Assembly (NCBI GenBank): GCA_032158295.1
Contig: CM063251.1
Coordinates: 21,909,186 to 21,973,185, forward strand
Length of the DNA: 64,000 nt
Direction of reading: 5' to 3'
From: Pycnopodia helianthoides
Taxonomy: Eukaryota > Echinodermata > Asteroidea > Forcipulatida > Asteriidae
Shown here: positions 12,501 through 27,500 of the stretch, piece by piece
Layout: every line of letters begins with the position of its first letter
Numbering within the stretch: the first letter of the stretch is position 1
Notes under the pieces: generated by a model
The model's input: only the letters and a program-made list of their open reading frames with translations
What the model was told of the DNA's origin: nothing
Database searches by the model: none
Position numbers and translations under genes: made by a program

Positions 12501-15500
12501 TCATTGCTCTTGCACCGAAGCATCTCCAAGTAAAGTTCAGGGTGTAATATGGTGACCTGAATACTGAATATCGTAGTAGCCCTAAACAGTTTATTAGTTT
12601 AGTTGTAAAAGAAAGGGGATGGGGGATTGGGGTGTGGTGATGGGTGGGGAGGGGGGTTGACATAGGGTTTAAATGGGAAAATGTTTTGAAAAGCTGGGAA
12701 ACAGGATATATGTCCCAAGTGAGGCAGTGGAGGGGAAAGAGATGTATAAGATGTTCATTTTGTTTGTGAGACAGTTACACTAATAAGGATGTAATCAAAT
12801 GGGAAAAAAAGGATTTTCAGTGATGGTCAGTTGGAGCAAATGTCTTGTAAATTTTGTTGTCAGTGTAGATTGAGAGAAAACGATGGAGGTTTATGGTAGA
12901 ACAAACAAAACAAGTAACAAATACAACAATTACCTTTTTTCAGTTTTCATTCCAAAGTATATTCAACCCCCCCCCCCCAATTTTTTGTTGTTGCAGATTT
13001 ACAGACTCAATTTGTTTTGGACCAAATTGATTTCTAGACTTTTGCATTAGATAATTGAGCAGCTTGTTTTTCATGAGAGATCATGTCTCTGGAAATTTCT
13101 AGGTTCTCTCGTTCGTTCGCTTGAACAAATTTGGACTGCGGCCTCAAACAACTAACATAGCCCCCTTTTCAATATGTATATTAGGTGTAGTTACTGAATA
13201 ATAATTATGTAATGTCTGGTATTCTCTTGTTTATTTGTTTCACTTTGTCCCATCTTTAGTGTTACCAGCAACAGATGCCACAGCTGGCTGAAATAGCTGG
13301 CATTAATTTCTAAACAAAATACTTGTGAACTAAAGGCTACCTGTCAACATTGTAAAAACTGCAACCTCATGGCACAATGCAGAGAGAAGAATTATTCTCT
13401 TTGCATTGCACTGCAATGCAAGACATCTTCTCGGCACTAATGCTTCAGAACCACATTATCTTGGCTGCCCTCCTCTTGATTTGGGAAAACATTAATACAA
13501 TTATGCAAGCCTAGCACATTAATAACTGAGTGTCATTTAAGGCCATTTAAAGGGTATGCACAACATTGGTAAGATTGAAAATATAAATGTTCCCAGATTT
13601 GCACATTACTTACATGGTATAAAGATGGTCATGGTAGAAAACTTCCCTCGAAATAGTTTTGCTTGAAATGTTACAGTTTTTATGAATTGAGTAAAACAAC
13701 TAGTTTTATCTCGTGTATCCAAAACCCAATCGTTGAAAATAGTGAAAACATATAAGGTTTTTTTCTCACTATTTTCTTGTGACTCCGATTGAGCTTAAAC
13801 TTTCACAAGTTTGTTATTTCATGTATACGTTAGGTCACATAAAGTGCAAATACTGGTCTTTGACAATTACCAATGTTATACAGGTGCTTTAAATGACTTT
13901 ATAAAAGTCTTTTAAAATTGGAAACAGTAGTGAATGACTGGATAGCTTTTAAAAAATACATTTTGTATACATGAAGGTGTTTAGAACTGTTTTCAGTGTT
14001 ACATTCAGATTGAGTCTCTTTCTCATTCTTTGTGCATAATCCATTCTCAAACTCACCTTGGTTGTAATAAATGCAACAGGGGAAAATGGGATATGTCATG
14101 CTCCCTACTTAAAAGTATTATACAGGATTGATAAGGATAACAACAAAAATTGTTTAATTTTAGTCTGAAAGCTTACTGATTGTGAAGTTCAGTACTAGAA
14201 CAATTTTTTCTGTGAAATAATTTCCCTCTGAAATGAAGTCATATTCGAAAAAACAGCATCTAAAAACGTTTTAAAAACCACAACAGCTGATTTTGGTTGT
14301 TACAACCAAAAATAAGGACAATGTTTTGACATGCTGAAAATTGTGCATGTTTTTTTCACTATTTTTTCCCTGACTCACACAGATTAGGCCTAAATTTTCA
14401 CAGGTTTGTTATTTCATGTATAATGGTTGATCACACAAAACACAAACACTGTCTGCCACTATTTTGTCAGCTCTACCAATCCTGTATAATACATCAATGG
14501 AGTGAAAGGGAGCATGAGGTTGAATCCTTTAAGGAGCTTGAAGTGGGAAGTGGACAGGTGTCATTTCTTGTAACATTACATCTGCATAATGAGTAATATA
14601 CTGTGTAGGTCGCGTATAAATTTCCAACTTGTTCTGTCAATTTCAAATCAAATTCCACCAAATTTGCTGTGATTTTACAACAAATGCAACTTGTGTTTCC
14701 AGCTCCACATTAGAGTGGGGGGGGGGGCACTAATCCTAGTAGAGTTGGGGAGAAGGGGATGTACACATGTAAATTATCCTTTCATTATGGGGGGTAATCA
14801 TTGAGTTACTTCTGCCAAGCACTTACAGCAAGTTCCAAATGATTTCTTTACCCACAGCACATTCAGCTTTTCAGTAACAGCAACTAGAATGGTTTTTCTT
14901 CACATTGTAAAGTTTGTCTTTCTTGTATTTACAGGGTAACCTCAGTATGGGTCTTCCTTACCATGCCCAGCCGAACAGAACGACCATTTTACCATTCCAG
15001 AAACCCTCCATGGGTTGCACCCTTCCTCCTCATGATGATCACTGCTTCATGCCACCTCATGGGGTCCCCATGGTACCCCAGCACCCACTGGGTGACCAGA
15101 GATGGCCTGGTGTGGATTCGCTCCTGAGCACCCTGGCCAGTGATCCCTGTAGCATTGAAAGACTGGCAAGACTCAACAGACAGGCAGCATGTGAGTATTG
15201 TTCTGAGTGGGTTTTGTGCCTCACCTTTATCAAATTTGAGCTAAAATCTTTAAAGAGGGGGCTCCCAGGTCAAATTCAGTTTTGTGATGCACTCATTTTC
15301 CAATAGATAGACTCCTCATAAAATAAGGGAAAAGTTACAAATCTCTTTTGTTAGAATAAAATACTCTTTTAGAGCGACATTTGAAACATGACAACATCGT
15401 ACTACATCAAAAATAAATGGGTCTGTACATTCTGAAGAGAAATTTGTGCGCCAGTCAAAAAGTCAAATACATTCCTAATAAAACTCTTGATATATTTAGA

Positions 15501-18500
15501 GTTTTATGACGCAGATTACAAAACAAACAAATTAATGAAAGGTAAATGACAATATCTATCTCCACAGATACAGCAGACCTCATTATCTGAGTTAGAAAAA
15601 CATGAAAATGAATGAAAATTACTAATTAGAATAATAAGCTTTTGTTGCGGTTAGTGCTTTAAGCAGGGCTCGAAATTTAAACTTTACCACAGACCCGAGG
15701 CCAGTGATTACAGCATTGGGCCAGTTAAGTTACGAATTGAAAAGTCCGGCTGTCTTGAGTTTTTATTCAAATGTTGACTTTCAGTCTGATAAATCTCTTT
15801 CAGTTCTGTCGAGTATTGAAGAATTCTGACCCATAATAAAAATGAGATACTCTCTTAGTGCGCTCTCAAATTAAAACAACTCAAATGTTAAACTGTGAAG
15901 TTATTTTTTATCTCTCATTTCACATCTGTTGTTGTTAAAAAAGTTCTGGTCTAGGAAACATTTTGAGCTACTAGACCTATGGTCTTGTGGATTATTTTAC
16001 TCCCAAATTGGAGCCCTGATATACAGTCATAATGCTGACAGTCTATGTGGGAGTTCATCAGAAACGTAGTGGTAACCAGGGAGGGGAAGTCTGGGTGTCT
16101 TTTGGGGCGCCCTGTTTGGAATTCAACTCCCTTTAAAAAAATTTGTCTTCAAGAATTGTTTTGTAAGGGAGTTGTTTGAAACACCATGCTAATCAATTGA
16201 AATAAGAGTTGGATCCCTTTTTTCTAGAGTCTGGTAAACACCTTGTTGTTCTAAAAAATGAAGTCCTTGTGAAATTTTATTCTGAAGTGCTTGGGGTTCC
16301 TTGAGCTATGCTTGAAGCCTTTCATGGTTTGTAACAATCTGACCAAAAGAACCATACCACATTTTTAGTCCAGTTTTTTTTTTCCCTTTGCAATCAGATA
16401 TCATCTTAATAGTTAATCTGTTTACTGTTTAGACTTGCACCACATGTTGTCAATTGGTAGTTTGTATAATGAACTGAAGTCCGTCCTTAAAGTTGTCATG
16501 TCATAAACCTTTATTAAGTAATAAATCACAAGGGAAGCTGACTGGGTAAATTTAAAATGATTTCGGGTTGAACAAAGACAAATTGACTAGAATGGGATTT
16601 AAACCTGCGACCTCCGGATTAACGTGCCGCCAAAATTTGGGCTAGATAGCTCAGTTGATAGAGCACTGGCACGTTATTCCGGAAGTTGCAGGTTCAAGTC
16701 CCGCTCTGGTCAATTTTTATGTGCAACCCCTAAATTAATTCTCATAAAACTTTCTTAAACAACTTGTTGCATGAGTTGCCTTTTTGATCTGTACTCGATG
16801 CATAAAGAGTAAATCTTAGAAAGATTGTGGTCAGCCTCCAAGATGTTAGCTAAAGGAAATTGCCAGAAGAATTAGGTAGACATCACTACAAATCTTAGTA
16901 TTAGACAGTGATGCTAAGTGCGATGGGGCTGAGTGGTCTAGAACAATTGAATGTGCTGTTCTAAAGGGCCATGTGACTTAGGGCAATTTACAGGCCACAA
17001 GTTCCAGACAATCTCCAACAAGAAGAGAAATATTCATATATTTCCACATAATGTTCTTGGGGGAAGTTGAAGGTGGTGAGACGCTGTTCAGAAAATGTAT
17101 TTTGTGCTAGCGAAGTGTTCCTTTTGCATACAGTGCAGCCAGTTACCTCCAAAATGCCTATGAAAAGTGCCTTGTAAAGGACCCAATGCATGAATGATAT
17201 TGTTCCTACTTCAGTCTGATTTCTGATTTTTGTGCCATCAGAAAAATCAGCAAAACAGTAATTAAATAGTCTGAAAATCTATTAAATCCTATAGTCATGG
17301 TAATCAATAACATTTTCTCAAGCATTTGAGAGTTGTCTCACCTTAATGCTCTTAGACGTTTTGGTAGATTGACCACAAACCTGTGGTTTACCAGTAAATT
17401 TTACTTTTAAAATGCACCAGAAAATAGCATTTGACATTAGTTTTGAGTAATCTTCGGGTAGGTGGGGGTGGGGTTGCTAAGGGGAGGTTTACACCTTTCA
17501 AAATCCAATTGCTGACTTTTCAGTGTGGAAATGGTTGTGTATTGACTGATACCCCATTCTGTTATTGTTTAATTTGTCCATTCCAAATTTTCTATTCCTA
17601 ATAAGTAATAGACAAGTATCACAGGATCTATTCCCAATTTTCAGACACCCCCCCCCCCAAAAAAAAAACACCACAATACTATCATTTAAAAAGAACATGC
17701 TAATAACAAGTTTATATCAAATGAACAAATACTGTTTAAATTTAAATAAGATATGGTGATCAAATAAACCATATTATAAACAATTGTTAGAAAAATGACC
17801 CAACTATAAAAAACTTTGTGTTTTTACTTGATACTTGACTATCCCTGAAGTTCAAAGGACAGGTTGGTATAAGAATGCACCAATTGCAATTGCTTGTTAT
17901 TCAAAATCATTTGCCACTTTGTAACAACATTTATCTCAAGAAACAAGTTAAAGGGACTGTTAATAATTCATTTAAAAGTTAATTTATACCCCAGTGCTAG
18001 TTTTTAGTTTACACACCACATGACCAACCTGCAAATTTGTTTGTCAGTGGTTATGTTTTAATTTTGGGTTGGACAAAGACCAATCGACCAGAGCAGGACT
18101 TGTACCTGTGACCTCCAAATTAACGTGCCGGCATCCTACCAACTGAGGTATCTAGCTATATGTTGGTGGTCTCCTTATTTTGTCAATATCTTAAGGGGAA
18201 TGCGACTTTTTTTCAAGTACCAAGTAATAAACCACAAGGAAAACTTACTCTGAATTTGGAATAATTTTGGGTTGAATGAAGAAATATTGACAAGAGCGGG
18301 ACTTGTACCTGGGACCTTCAGATTAACGTGCCAGTGCTCTACCAACTGAGCGGTCTCCCTGTCATCATTTTTGTTCAGGGAAATCAGTCAGAAGCCATTG
18401 AACCTGTAACAGCCATATATCCAGGGATCACACCCAAGTTTATGATACAACCTGGGAAGCGGCAGGAGAGGGATCACCTTAAGGGGATGTGACTTTTTAC

Positions 18501-21500
18501 TTTGTTCAACCCAAAATGTTGTATAAAAAAATAATGTCACACAAAATAGCACTACATTGACTAGGTATAGACTTTCAACTTTGTTTAAACTATCCAGAAG
18601 CGTTGATATATATATAAAACGTTGTATCAACATGAAATATGATCGCAACAGCTCTTTAAATCTCTTCAACGAGGGCAAAAGCCATCCAGCTATCAGTTTA
18701 AAGTGGCGATATCTGTTTGTGGGTTGGTTTGCTACAAGAGTGCTTCTTGAACTGACCTACATGGTATTGTTGCAGTCGTTGCGACTCTGATATGGCGGAC
18801 AAGGACCATTTGCAATATTTGTACACACTCTTTTTCAAGGTGTTCTTTTGTTGACCCTGATTGGCAATCTATAATGAAATAGGTGTGAGAATCTATTTCT
18901 TTTTTGTATAAAAAGATGCAAAACAAGAATTTGTGATTTTCCTAAGTAATGAAGTTACATTTGAAATCTGACTTGGTACAAATTCGGTACCAGACTAGAG
19001 CTGATTATCTTGAAGGTGTTTTTATTTGTATGTAGAAAGGTTCTCTAAAAATTGTGCAACCAAAGCCAAGAAGTTGAGTAAATAGATCATATAATTAACA
19101 AACAAGTAATTGTTGTTTATCTTGTTTCATTTCTGCAAAACAACTTCATAGCCCTATTCCCCTGGCTACTTTAGTTTTGCATCCACATCTAATGTTAGTT
19201 TATAGGAAGTTTAGAAGTGTTACTTTTTGTAAAACTTTTAAAAGCAAAAAATTTAATACAAAAAATAATGTTACATTTTACCAAGTTTCCTATTTCCCTT
19301 GCCCCATACCCAAGAAGTTGTTAATTTGTAAAAGGAAGTAATGTAACAATTTTAACAGCAAAAACTTCCCTTTGCTGTATGAAGTTATGATGACAGGGTC
19401 TATAGCCACTTAACCTATACATAGTACTTATGGGCAATTCCACGTCATGGACATTACGTTTGGAGACATTTTTAGAACTTTGTTTATCAGCTAAACAGAC
19501 CAAGTAGCTTTGATTTATAGTTTTGTGTTTGATACTAGTATCTTGTGTTCTAGTAGTTCAAATGATACTATGTCTTTGGAAAAGTTCTAATTAATTAATG
19601 AGTCTGGGCCTTGCTAACGAGCGTCATGGACATTACGAAAAACGGAAGTGGGTTTTGAGTACAACACATTCAATTCCAAAACTCTGTGAAGTTAAAGTTC
19701 AAAATTGTTAGAATATTTGTTTATTTTGTAAACAGAGAAGTAGTTAACATGAACAGTAATAATATTTTTAAGAACGCCTGTCAACTTTTTTGTTACACGT
19801 CTTAATAAAGCGTCATGGACATTACATTTTGGTATATTTTTAGCGTCATGGACATTACGTCAAACTTGTAAAATGATGCATCATGCCTAACCCTGAATTT
19901 GTAAACCCATGTGCTGCCTTGCTGTTAATATGTATATTGAAACATATCTAATGTCCCTATCTTAATGTTTAACCTCTTCCATACATTAAAAAAAACCAGA
20001 ACTCCCCCAGAATCTCACTTAAACCCCGCCCCCCTGTAAGTCCCCTTTTTGCACTTTCCGTCCACATCTAACCAGGCTGGCTTCCGCCTTGAAGTAGTTA
20101 TGATAGACCAGAGATGTAGGTATGTACATGTACATGTAGTGACCTTTCATTTCTAATTATCTTTCCCATAATTCCCTTTGATGTGTTTCTCACAAGGTGA
20201 TTGTTCATCTCGAGTAACATGCTGACCATCTTGCGTCAGCATTTTGTGACGACAATAAAGGGAAATTAAACATTAAAGGTTTCTGTAATTTTAAAAGTTG
20301 ATCTGGATCCTGCTATGTTCGTGACTGGGTGAACAATTCCCAGAAGATCAGTTGAAATGAGCTGGGATGACTTCTTGAGAGGAACAGCAGGCCAAACGTT
20401 GCTTCCTTGGTTTTCCAAGTAGACCTAGTCATGAGGTCATCCTCTACACGTTCCACCTCGAGATTGACATGCTTCCTCCTTTTCCAGATTTTGTCTTATT
20501 TTCTCTCTGTACTTTTTCTGCCACTCTACTTGAGTCTTAACCATACTGAAATTATGTAAAAATAAAGAATTACTACATGTATGACGTCTTTGTATCCAAG
20601 CTATGGTGTATCATGTATCCGTAGGTGTGTACAAATCTGCACTACGCCTAGGCCTTGAGAAGTCATCTTTGATGATAAATTGTGTTTATAATGTCCTACA
20701 TACATGTCTCACCAACAGTTTTTACATACATATATTTCAGTATGTACATGTTCACTTGAATGTTTTTAGGAAAGAACAGTTTTATATTAATGAGAAGGCT
20801 CACCTGAAAATCTCAGATTTGGGCTGTCCGTTTGTAGAATCTGTGCACAATGTTGTCACTATACGCGCTGCTAAACATGTGCTTGAAACAAATTTGTGAT
20901 GAGGTCTACGACAAGTATTCTCTTTGACTAATCCAGGTTTGACCTTCATATGAGGTCCAAATGATACAATGTAGCATTTACCCATATAGAGGGTCATTCC
21001 ACTGTTTGAAAAGTTAAGTGTCTTAATCAGGATGTGACATGTAATGTCCATGACGTAATGTCCATGACAATAAATGTAATGTCCATGACACTCGTTAGCA
21101 CAATTGTAATTAGTTTTTTATTAGTTTTCTTGCATTATAGGATTAGCCTTTAAAAACTAGCTTTGCATATGAAGTCTCATAAAAATATCTCTTACTGGCT
21201 TCAGAATGGAAAACTAAACATCATACAATGTCATGGACATTACATTTCATAATTAGTAATTAAGGGCTAATTAAAACGAGCGGCAGCACCCTGTGAATAA
21301 ATTTACAATTAAATTTCTTCAAAATTGTGAATAAGTACCCCCGGTTATATGTTTTTAGCCATGAAAAATTCAAATATCTTTTAAAATGTAACCAGGGGGC
21401 ATATCTAGACAATTGTACCAAACACTTCAAAAAAATCATGAATTTGGCACAAAAAAAAGTTTTTTAATTATCGATGAAAAACATGGAAAACCAAGAATTT

Positions 21501-24500
21501 TTTTTGAAACAAACATAGATTTGAAATCACTAGTTATCACTCTTTCTTGCTACTTTAAAATTAATTCCATGAATTTGACTTCAATTTTTTGGGTCGAGGA
21601 CACTTTTTGGTGGAATTGCCCTTATATCAACACACACCTTTATTGTGGGCGTTGGAGATCTGCATGAAACATGCAATATAATTCTCTGTTTGGTTTTGAT
21701 AGACACTTGATGAAGGGCTCTAGGCAGCCTTTGTCTGTCTTTCCTAACTAGCGTAATGCACCCCTTTATGTCACAAGTTCAAACGGCGCCCTCACTGAGG
21801 TGAAATGAAGTCCGATCATTGGCTGAGAGCTACATCTGTTGGATCTCAAAGAGTCTATTCCACGTGTTTATTGTTTCTTGACAAAAGTTTTTATGTTAAG
21901 AGGAGAATGTAGCAGGTCATGTATTGTCTTAAAGGGTATACCAACACTCCCTCCTCCACCCCTTTCTCCCTGAAACTTGTTTTTCTCTGAAATTAAACAA
22001 TTAGGCAATCAGCAATCAGGTGGTGGTGGTGGGGGGGGGGGGGTAGAGCCCCCAGGCACTCTTTCCTTGGATGCGCCTACTCTCCAATATGATGAATACA
22101 ACTGAGGCAGGATATATCCAAATAAAAACTTGAGTTGCGATTGAGTAGTCATTTTTGAGCGCTTCTTGCAAAAGATTATGATCGAGAGGAGACATGAGAC
22201 GTTAATGACTGATTTTTTACTTTTTTTCGACATGAGCTTTTGAATTATTATTTTTTTAAAATTTAAATCATTCTACTATGAACCAGGCACTGTTTTTTGG
22301 CAGAGGCAATGGAGGTAGTGGTGCCCCTGGTCATTGCTTTGGTGCCCCTTGAAATGTTCCAATAGAAATTTATAATTTCCTCATGGAGGTGCCCTTTACA
22401 GAGGAGAAAACGCCTTGGTGCCCTTGCCCTTTCAAAACTGAAGCATCTGGCCTGTACATCAATGCTCAAGCTTGATCTTTAGATACAAACATTGTTTACT
22501 CAAAACACTCCTTGCAGCCTAAAGGCTGAGTTGCAGTGCTTGTACATGAACATAAAAATAAAAATAAATGTTTGCATTAAACTTTACAAAATGTACTGAA
22601 AAACAGAAAGAACAGCAATTGTACTCTCTCTCTGTTCTAAGACTGGTTTGCATTTGACTTTTCGGCAATAGCGCTGGTGCTTCTACCATGACTTGATTCA
22701 GCCTGTTAAGTTTACAATTTTGTGAAGGTTAACAGTTGCAAAAATTAATATCAATTTGGGTTGGACTTAATGTTGATAAGTTGCAGAGGCAGGCCACCAT
22801 GTTTGTAATACCCCCAAAAGTCCAATGCAAACACTGCTTTAGCCAATGCACTAACTTAACTAAAACAAATTGTATACAAAGAAGAGAAATTCAGACAGAT
22901 GCTTAAAAAAAACAGCAGTTAGAGGTTGATCCTTGTACGGTGAAATTTCCATTCACTCACCCTTCACTTGTACTCAATATTCATCAATAATAATTAAAGC
23001 CACAATAATGCATGAATGATAAGGTAAAGAGTTATATATTGAGCTAATCTGGCTGTGTTTGTACCCCAAGGCCATATTCCAACCGATGTAAACAAACACT
23101 AACAAGTTGTTTGAGTTGAAGATATGACTTCATTATCCTACCCCCCCCCCCAAAAAAAAAGAAAACAAGAAAAAAATTACCCGAACAAAACAAGACAGAC
23201 CCACAACAGTTAATCAGCTATGATACTTGATCTGATAAATAAATAACAATGAAAGTAATGAAGTTGATACATTCTCTATTGGTACTGTATTCAGTATATT
23301 GTAAAAAAAAAAAAAAAGAATTTGTTTAGGTTTGAACCTGATGGTCTATTGCACCAGACCTTATATTTACAAAGTGTTCTGATCATTATTATTAATTTGT
23401 GAACTGTGTTATTCGAAAACACGACAATTTAAACATGTTTACAAATATTTGTACTTGTGTGAATACTTTTTTGTAGTTTTTTGTTGTTGAAATATATGTG
23501 AAATGATGAACGAGGCATATTTGGAAAAGATTTGACTCTATCACAGATTATTTGGTTTAAGAAAACATGATGTTTATTATTATTATTATTTTATTTGCCA
23601 AAACAGTACAGAACAAAATACATACCCAGAGATGAGCAAGGGACAACAAAAGCAAATACATAGTGATCCGTAGATCTGTTGACCCACATTTGGGGTACAT
23701 AATGAAAAAAATATAGATTTAAACATATAATATACCACATGCAATAACAAAAGCAGATAGAAATACAAAACCAATAATAAATAATAACTAATTTATAAAA
23801 CGAAAATAAATAAGGAAAATAACAGTTAAAACAAAGATAAACAAATAAAGAAGTAATATATAAATAAATAAATAAATTAATAAGGTTAAGTGCAAGTGCT
23901 CGTGGGGATAGTTTGTTCAGTTTATTTTTTCTCCAATGGATCGTCATGTAATGTGTGGTGATCGCTGTGATTGGGCATTTTTTAATTGAAGTGAACCAAT
24001 AAAAAAATGGTACAAATAGAAAATGCTGTAATTAACTTTCTCTTTGGATCTTATAAATCTATGCATTGCAAATTTATGTACTTGTATCACCGTCCAAGAA
24101 GTGGGTATCAATACAGCGACTAACTTTTACTGTATTTACCCAATTTCAAAATGCAAGTCCCCCCCCCAAAAAGGCTAAAAGCCACTCTTAATAAGTGGCT
24201 TCAAGAAGAAAACTGTTAAGATAAAAATAACCCAAGGGTGCTGGAGGTAGGAATTAATATTCCTCTTAAAACAGTCTAGATTGTAGGATGGAGGGAAACA
24301 TGCACCAGGCAAGGAGTTCCAAAGAGATGCAGAACATGGAATAAAGCTGTTGGAATGGCTCTTTGTTCTTCATCTTAGCAAAGCAAGAGTGTATGGGTGA
24401 AAAGCAGGAAGTCTGGTTTCCTGCTCAAACACCCTGATAGATGGATGTTGTAGTTACATAGCATTTATGGAAGAGGTCTTTACCAGGGCATAGAGCTGCT

Positions 24501-27500
24501 TAACGGCCGATTCTGTGCTTACGTACAATTTTCTATTTCATAGCGCTGCTAACCGTAAGCACACGAAAAGGTATGCTAACCTTCCGGTGCTTACTGCCCG
24601 AAAATGAATGACGTAACAATGCAATTACATGGTGAACGCGCAAGATGACTGCCTTATTTTCTTGCGAACCTGTGAAATACGCTTATGCTTGAGAACATTT
24701 TTCTGCTACAGTTAACACGAAAATTTGCTTACCGTTAAGCAGCGCTGTGAAATTGGGCTTAGGTCTTGATATGAAATTCTAAAAATACCAATTTTTGTGC
24801 TCCTTTAATATGATTAATTTTCTGTGCATTGATTTGACAGCAATGTGCGAAGCGACGTGTACGTGGAGTGGTGTTCTTCCACCAAGGAGCTACAAGAATC
24901 CTGTGTACTCTTGCAAGGTGTTTCTGGGTGGTGTGCCATGGGACATCACAGAAGGTGAGTCATGGCAATGTCATATCACCTGTCCTTGGGGTAGACAATT
25001 AATCAGAGTAGATTAAAGAAAATCGTTTTTTTTTTCCATTCTGAGAGGGAAGGTTGATTTACGGCACGTATTTATGAGCAGCACTCTTCTTCCCATCCCT
25101 AATCTAACTCAGCAAAATTTCATTGTATTTGGTAATGGGCTTGAAAATTCTAATATGTTTGTTTTTGGCATAGGCCTATGCGGACAACATTTCTTTCAAA
25201 AGAATAAGTCAAGAAGAAATATTGAACATGGTGATCAGTACATAATTTGGCTTAGTGTTTTAAGATGTGAAACATTGTTTTCATTTAATTTAATTTCAAT
25301 TTCATTTTATTTTATTAGCATCACATTTCGTGGCCCACAGGCCAAAATGGATGTGATTAACAATCAGTAATTTGAGCGCTACATCAGAAGCCTCTATCAT
25401 TATTATTATTATAGAAATATACGTAGTAACAGGCATAGACCGAGCAGAGTATTATGCTAGGTTTATTCAACTCCCTGAATCTATAAATGAAAAGTAAAAG
25501 CAGTTTCTTGAAATGAAAACCAAAGGGGTTAAAGAGGCCTTAACTCTAAGTCTATAATAAAATGCACTCTGAAGTGAATAAATAGAATATGCTTATTATG
25601 TAAAAACATCCTCAACAGCGATAATTTTGCAAGTCCAGGATATCGTCTCCAAGGGGGGAAAAATATCTTTACACAAGAGGTTCCCCTAGCCCTCTATTAT
25701 AAATAAGGAAATATCTCAAACCTGCAGAGAGTGCTTAAGAAAAATAATTGTCGGTGTTGACTAATCCAAGGTTAAAATAATAGGATACAGTGTGGGGGAA
25801 ATTGTAAAGTGGTGACATTAATGCTGAGTACCAGGGAATCTTGGGTGGATCAATACAAACCAGTTTCATGAATTTAGCAGTAGACCTCATGCACATGATG
25901 TCATTTGAGTAGGGCGCCCTCGGCAAGAAATCAAAAGAATATTGCTCACAGGCCCATTCTTTGAGCCGTACGCAAAAGTCTGTTTCTTATTGTTTCGGCA
26001 TCGTTGGTTCAAATCCAACTCTAGTTAATTTTTCTTTTTTCAACCCCAAAATAAGTTAAATTTGTTTGACATTATTTTCTGACAAACAGGATTTTGGAAA
26101 TTTGTCTCTGCTAAGGGACAGGATTCATTTCTTGGAACTTACAGAATAATTTTGTTTTTGAGAACATTTTCGTTACAATGAAACCCTGACTGAAGAAAGT
26201 AAAGACTAAAAACATTCACATAAAATACACTGGGATTTTTTCTTTCTTTTTCGGGAAAAAATGAGATGCGTCCACTGTGAATTGCAGAAACCTTGGCCGT
26301 AAGCCAAGACTGATAGTCAGCCATCGTACATTGGAACCTTAGACCACTCAGAGACTTACCTGCAATTATGTCAAATACAATGATTGGCAGCCTATATCAA
26401 TCTCTCATAATCTTCATTTGTGCAACAAGAGTACCAAGGTCTGGAATCGGGTACTACTCAGTAACTCAATAACCCCTGCAAAAAGAGAGATTTCAATCAT
26501 AATTTCAGTACCCTTTGTTTCTATTTTAGAGGGGAAAACACTGTTGCATGGTGAGTGCATGCACTGTGTAGGCTTCACAATGGAATGTGCAGGCGTGGTA
26601 TTCCAAAGCGGGTTTACTTGACTTCGGGTCGTCTGTCCAAAATAGTTGTGCGCGCATACATGTCATTCAGTCATAATTTTGTGGAAAGTGTGGATGTCTG
26701 AAAAATTAATCAAACAATAGAATAAGAAAATAAAAATAAAAATCTGTCTTTAAAAACAGCTAAACATAATAACTCTGTATTCTTCATTTTCACAAGTTAG
26801 TTTGTTTCTTGGAAATTTAAATAGTTTGAATCAAAGGTTCCTTTCCTCAAACCGGTATTTCTTCTAACCGCGCTTATCGAATCATTCGGCGCCTGGCATA
26901 TCACCAGAGAGTTATTTCCAAACATATCCCCTTATCCTCATCTGAAAGGGTGCGGGAGGAGCGGACACATTCTGGGCGCATTACTGCCATAGGCGCACGT
27001 TCTCTTGCATATTTCAACCCCTGTCTGAAATGTGTAAAGATAACTGCAGGCTGTATGTCAACATAGTTCAAATTGACATTCTTACAGAGAGTATTTTCCA
27101 AATAATATGATCTAATTGTAGTTGGTCTGTGGTACTTAGTCAGTTGTACTGGAATTGGCAACATTGGTGGAACATATGTTTTTCCCATTGAACAGCACAG
27201 TTGAATCTAATTTTTATATTGAATTTTTAAAAAATTATATTATGAGTTTTTAAAGGTATTATACAGGATACAAATCGTAATTGTTAAATTTTTTGTACAA
27301 TACCTTTAATAATTATTATGTCATGTAACAAATCAGCTTTTAAGTGTTGGGAACCATTTTTAAGTAAACTTTGTGACTCCACATACCTTCATGAACCGAT
27401 TCTAAACAATTGGTAGCATCCTGATACTGACCTGAAAGTTAATTTTAAAATGTCAGTTTTCAAAGCACATGTTCAATCTGTGATGTAGACTCACAAGGTG

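Larger units (their letters stand above)
579..14934 (+). other. CPEB intron (14.4 kb)
   Basis: Intron from GTAGGA to a pyrimidine-rich acceptor ending TTTACAG. No convincing coding exon seen. It holds TTAAAGG-ended MITEs (1046-1386, 13547-13892, 14109-14497), copies of a second repeat family (about 2310-2720, 7108-7590, 11440-11910), a cluster of TGACGTCA palindromes (3605-4211), a foldback (6731-6873), a short inverted repeat (5407-5541), tRNA-like SINE pieces (1598-1660, 5846-5905, 9625-9690) and a 23-bp tandem repeat (10410-10556). The remainder is AT-rich sequence with homopolymer G or C runs near 3317, 9547, 12967 and 14717; I see nothing else in it. Confidence 0.85.
15191..24840 (+). 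other. CPEB intron (9.65 kb)
   Basis: Intron GTGAGT to TTGACAG. Contents: a hAT-like MITE with CAGGGCTCG ends (15664-16018), a tRNA-like SINE inverted pair (16584-16712), two antisense SINE copies (about 18075-18170, 18275-18360), the 2.19-kb element 19432-21621, poly-C/poly-A tracts at 17647 and 23141, and a MITE of the GGGCCAATTTCAT family (24484-24759). No exon-like sequence was found in the rest. Confidence 0.85.

Noticed and set aside
16640..16712. Functional tRNA-Asn(GTT) gene
   Set aside because: The cloverleaf has C instead of T at position 33, mismatches in two stems, and related copies in the same intron; a SINE head or tRNA pseudogene fits better.
23591..23947. Minus frame of 118 codons rich in Phe, Tyr, Ile and Cys
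   Set aside because: It is the translation of AT-rich low-complexity DNA (AATAAATAAA-type runs), not a membrane protein.
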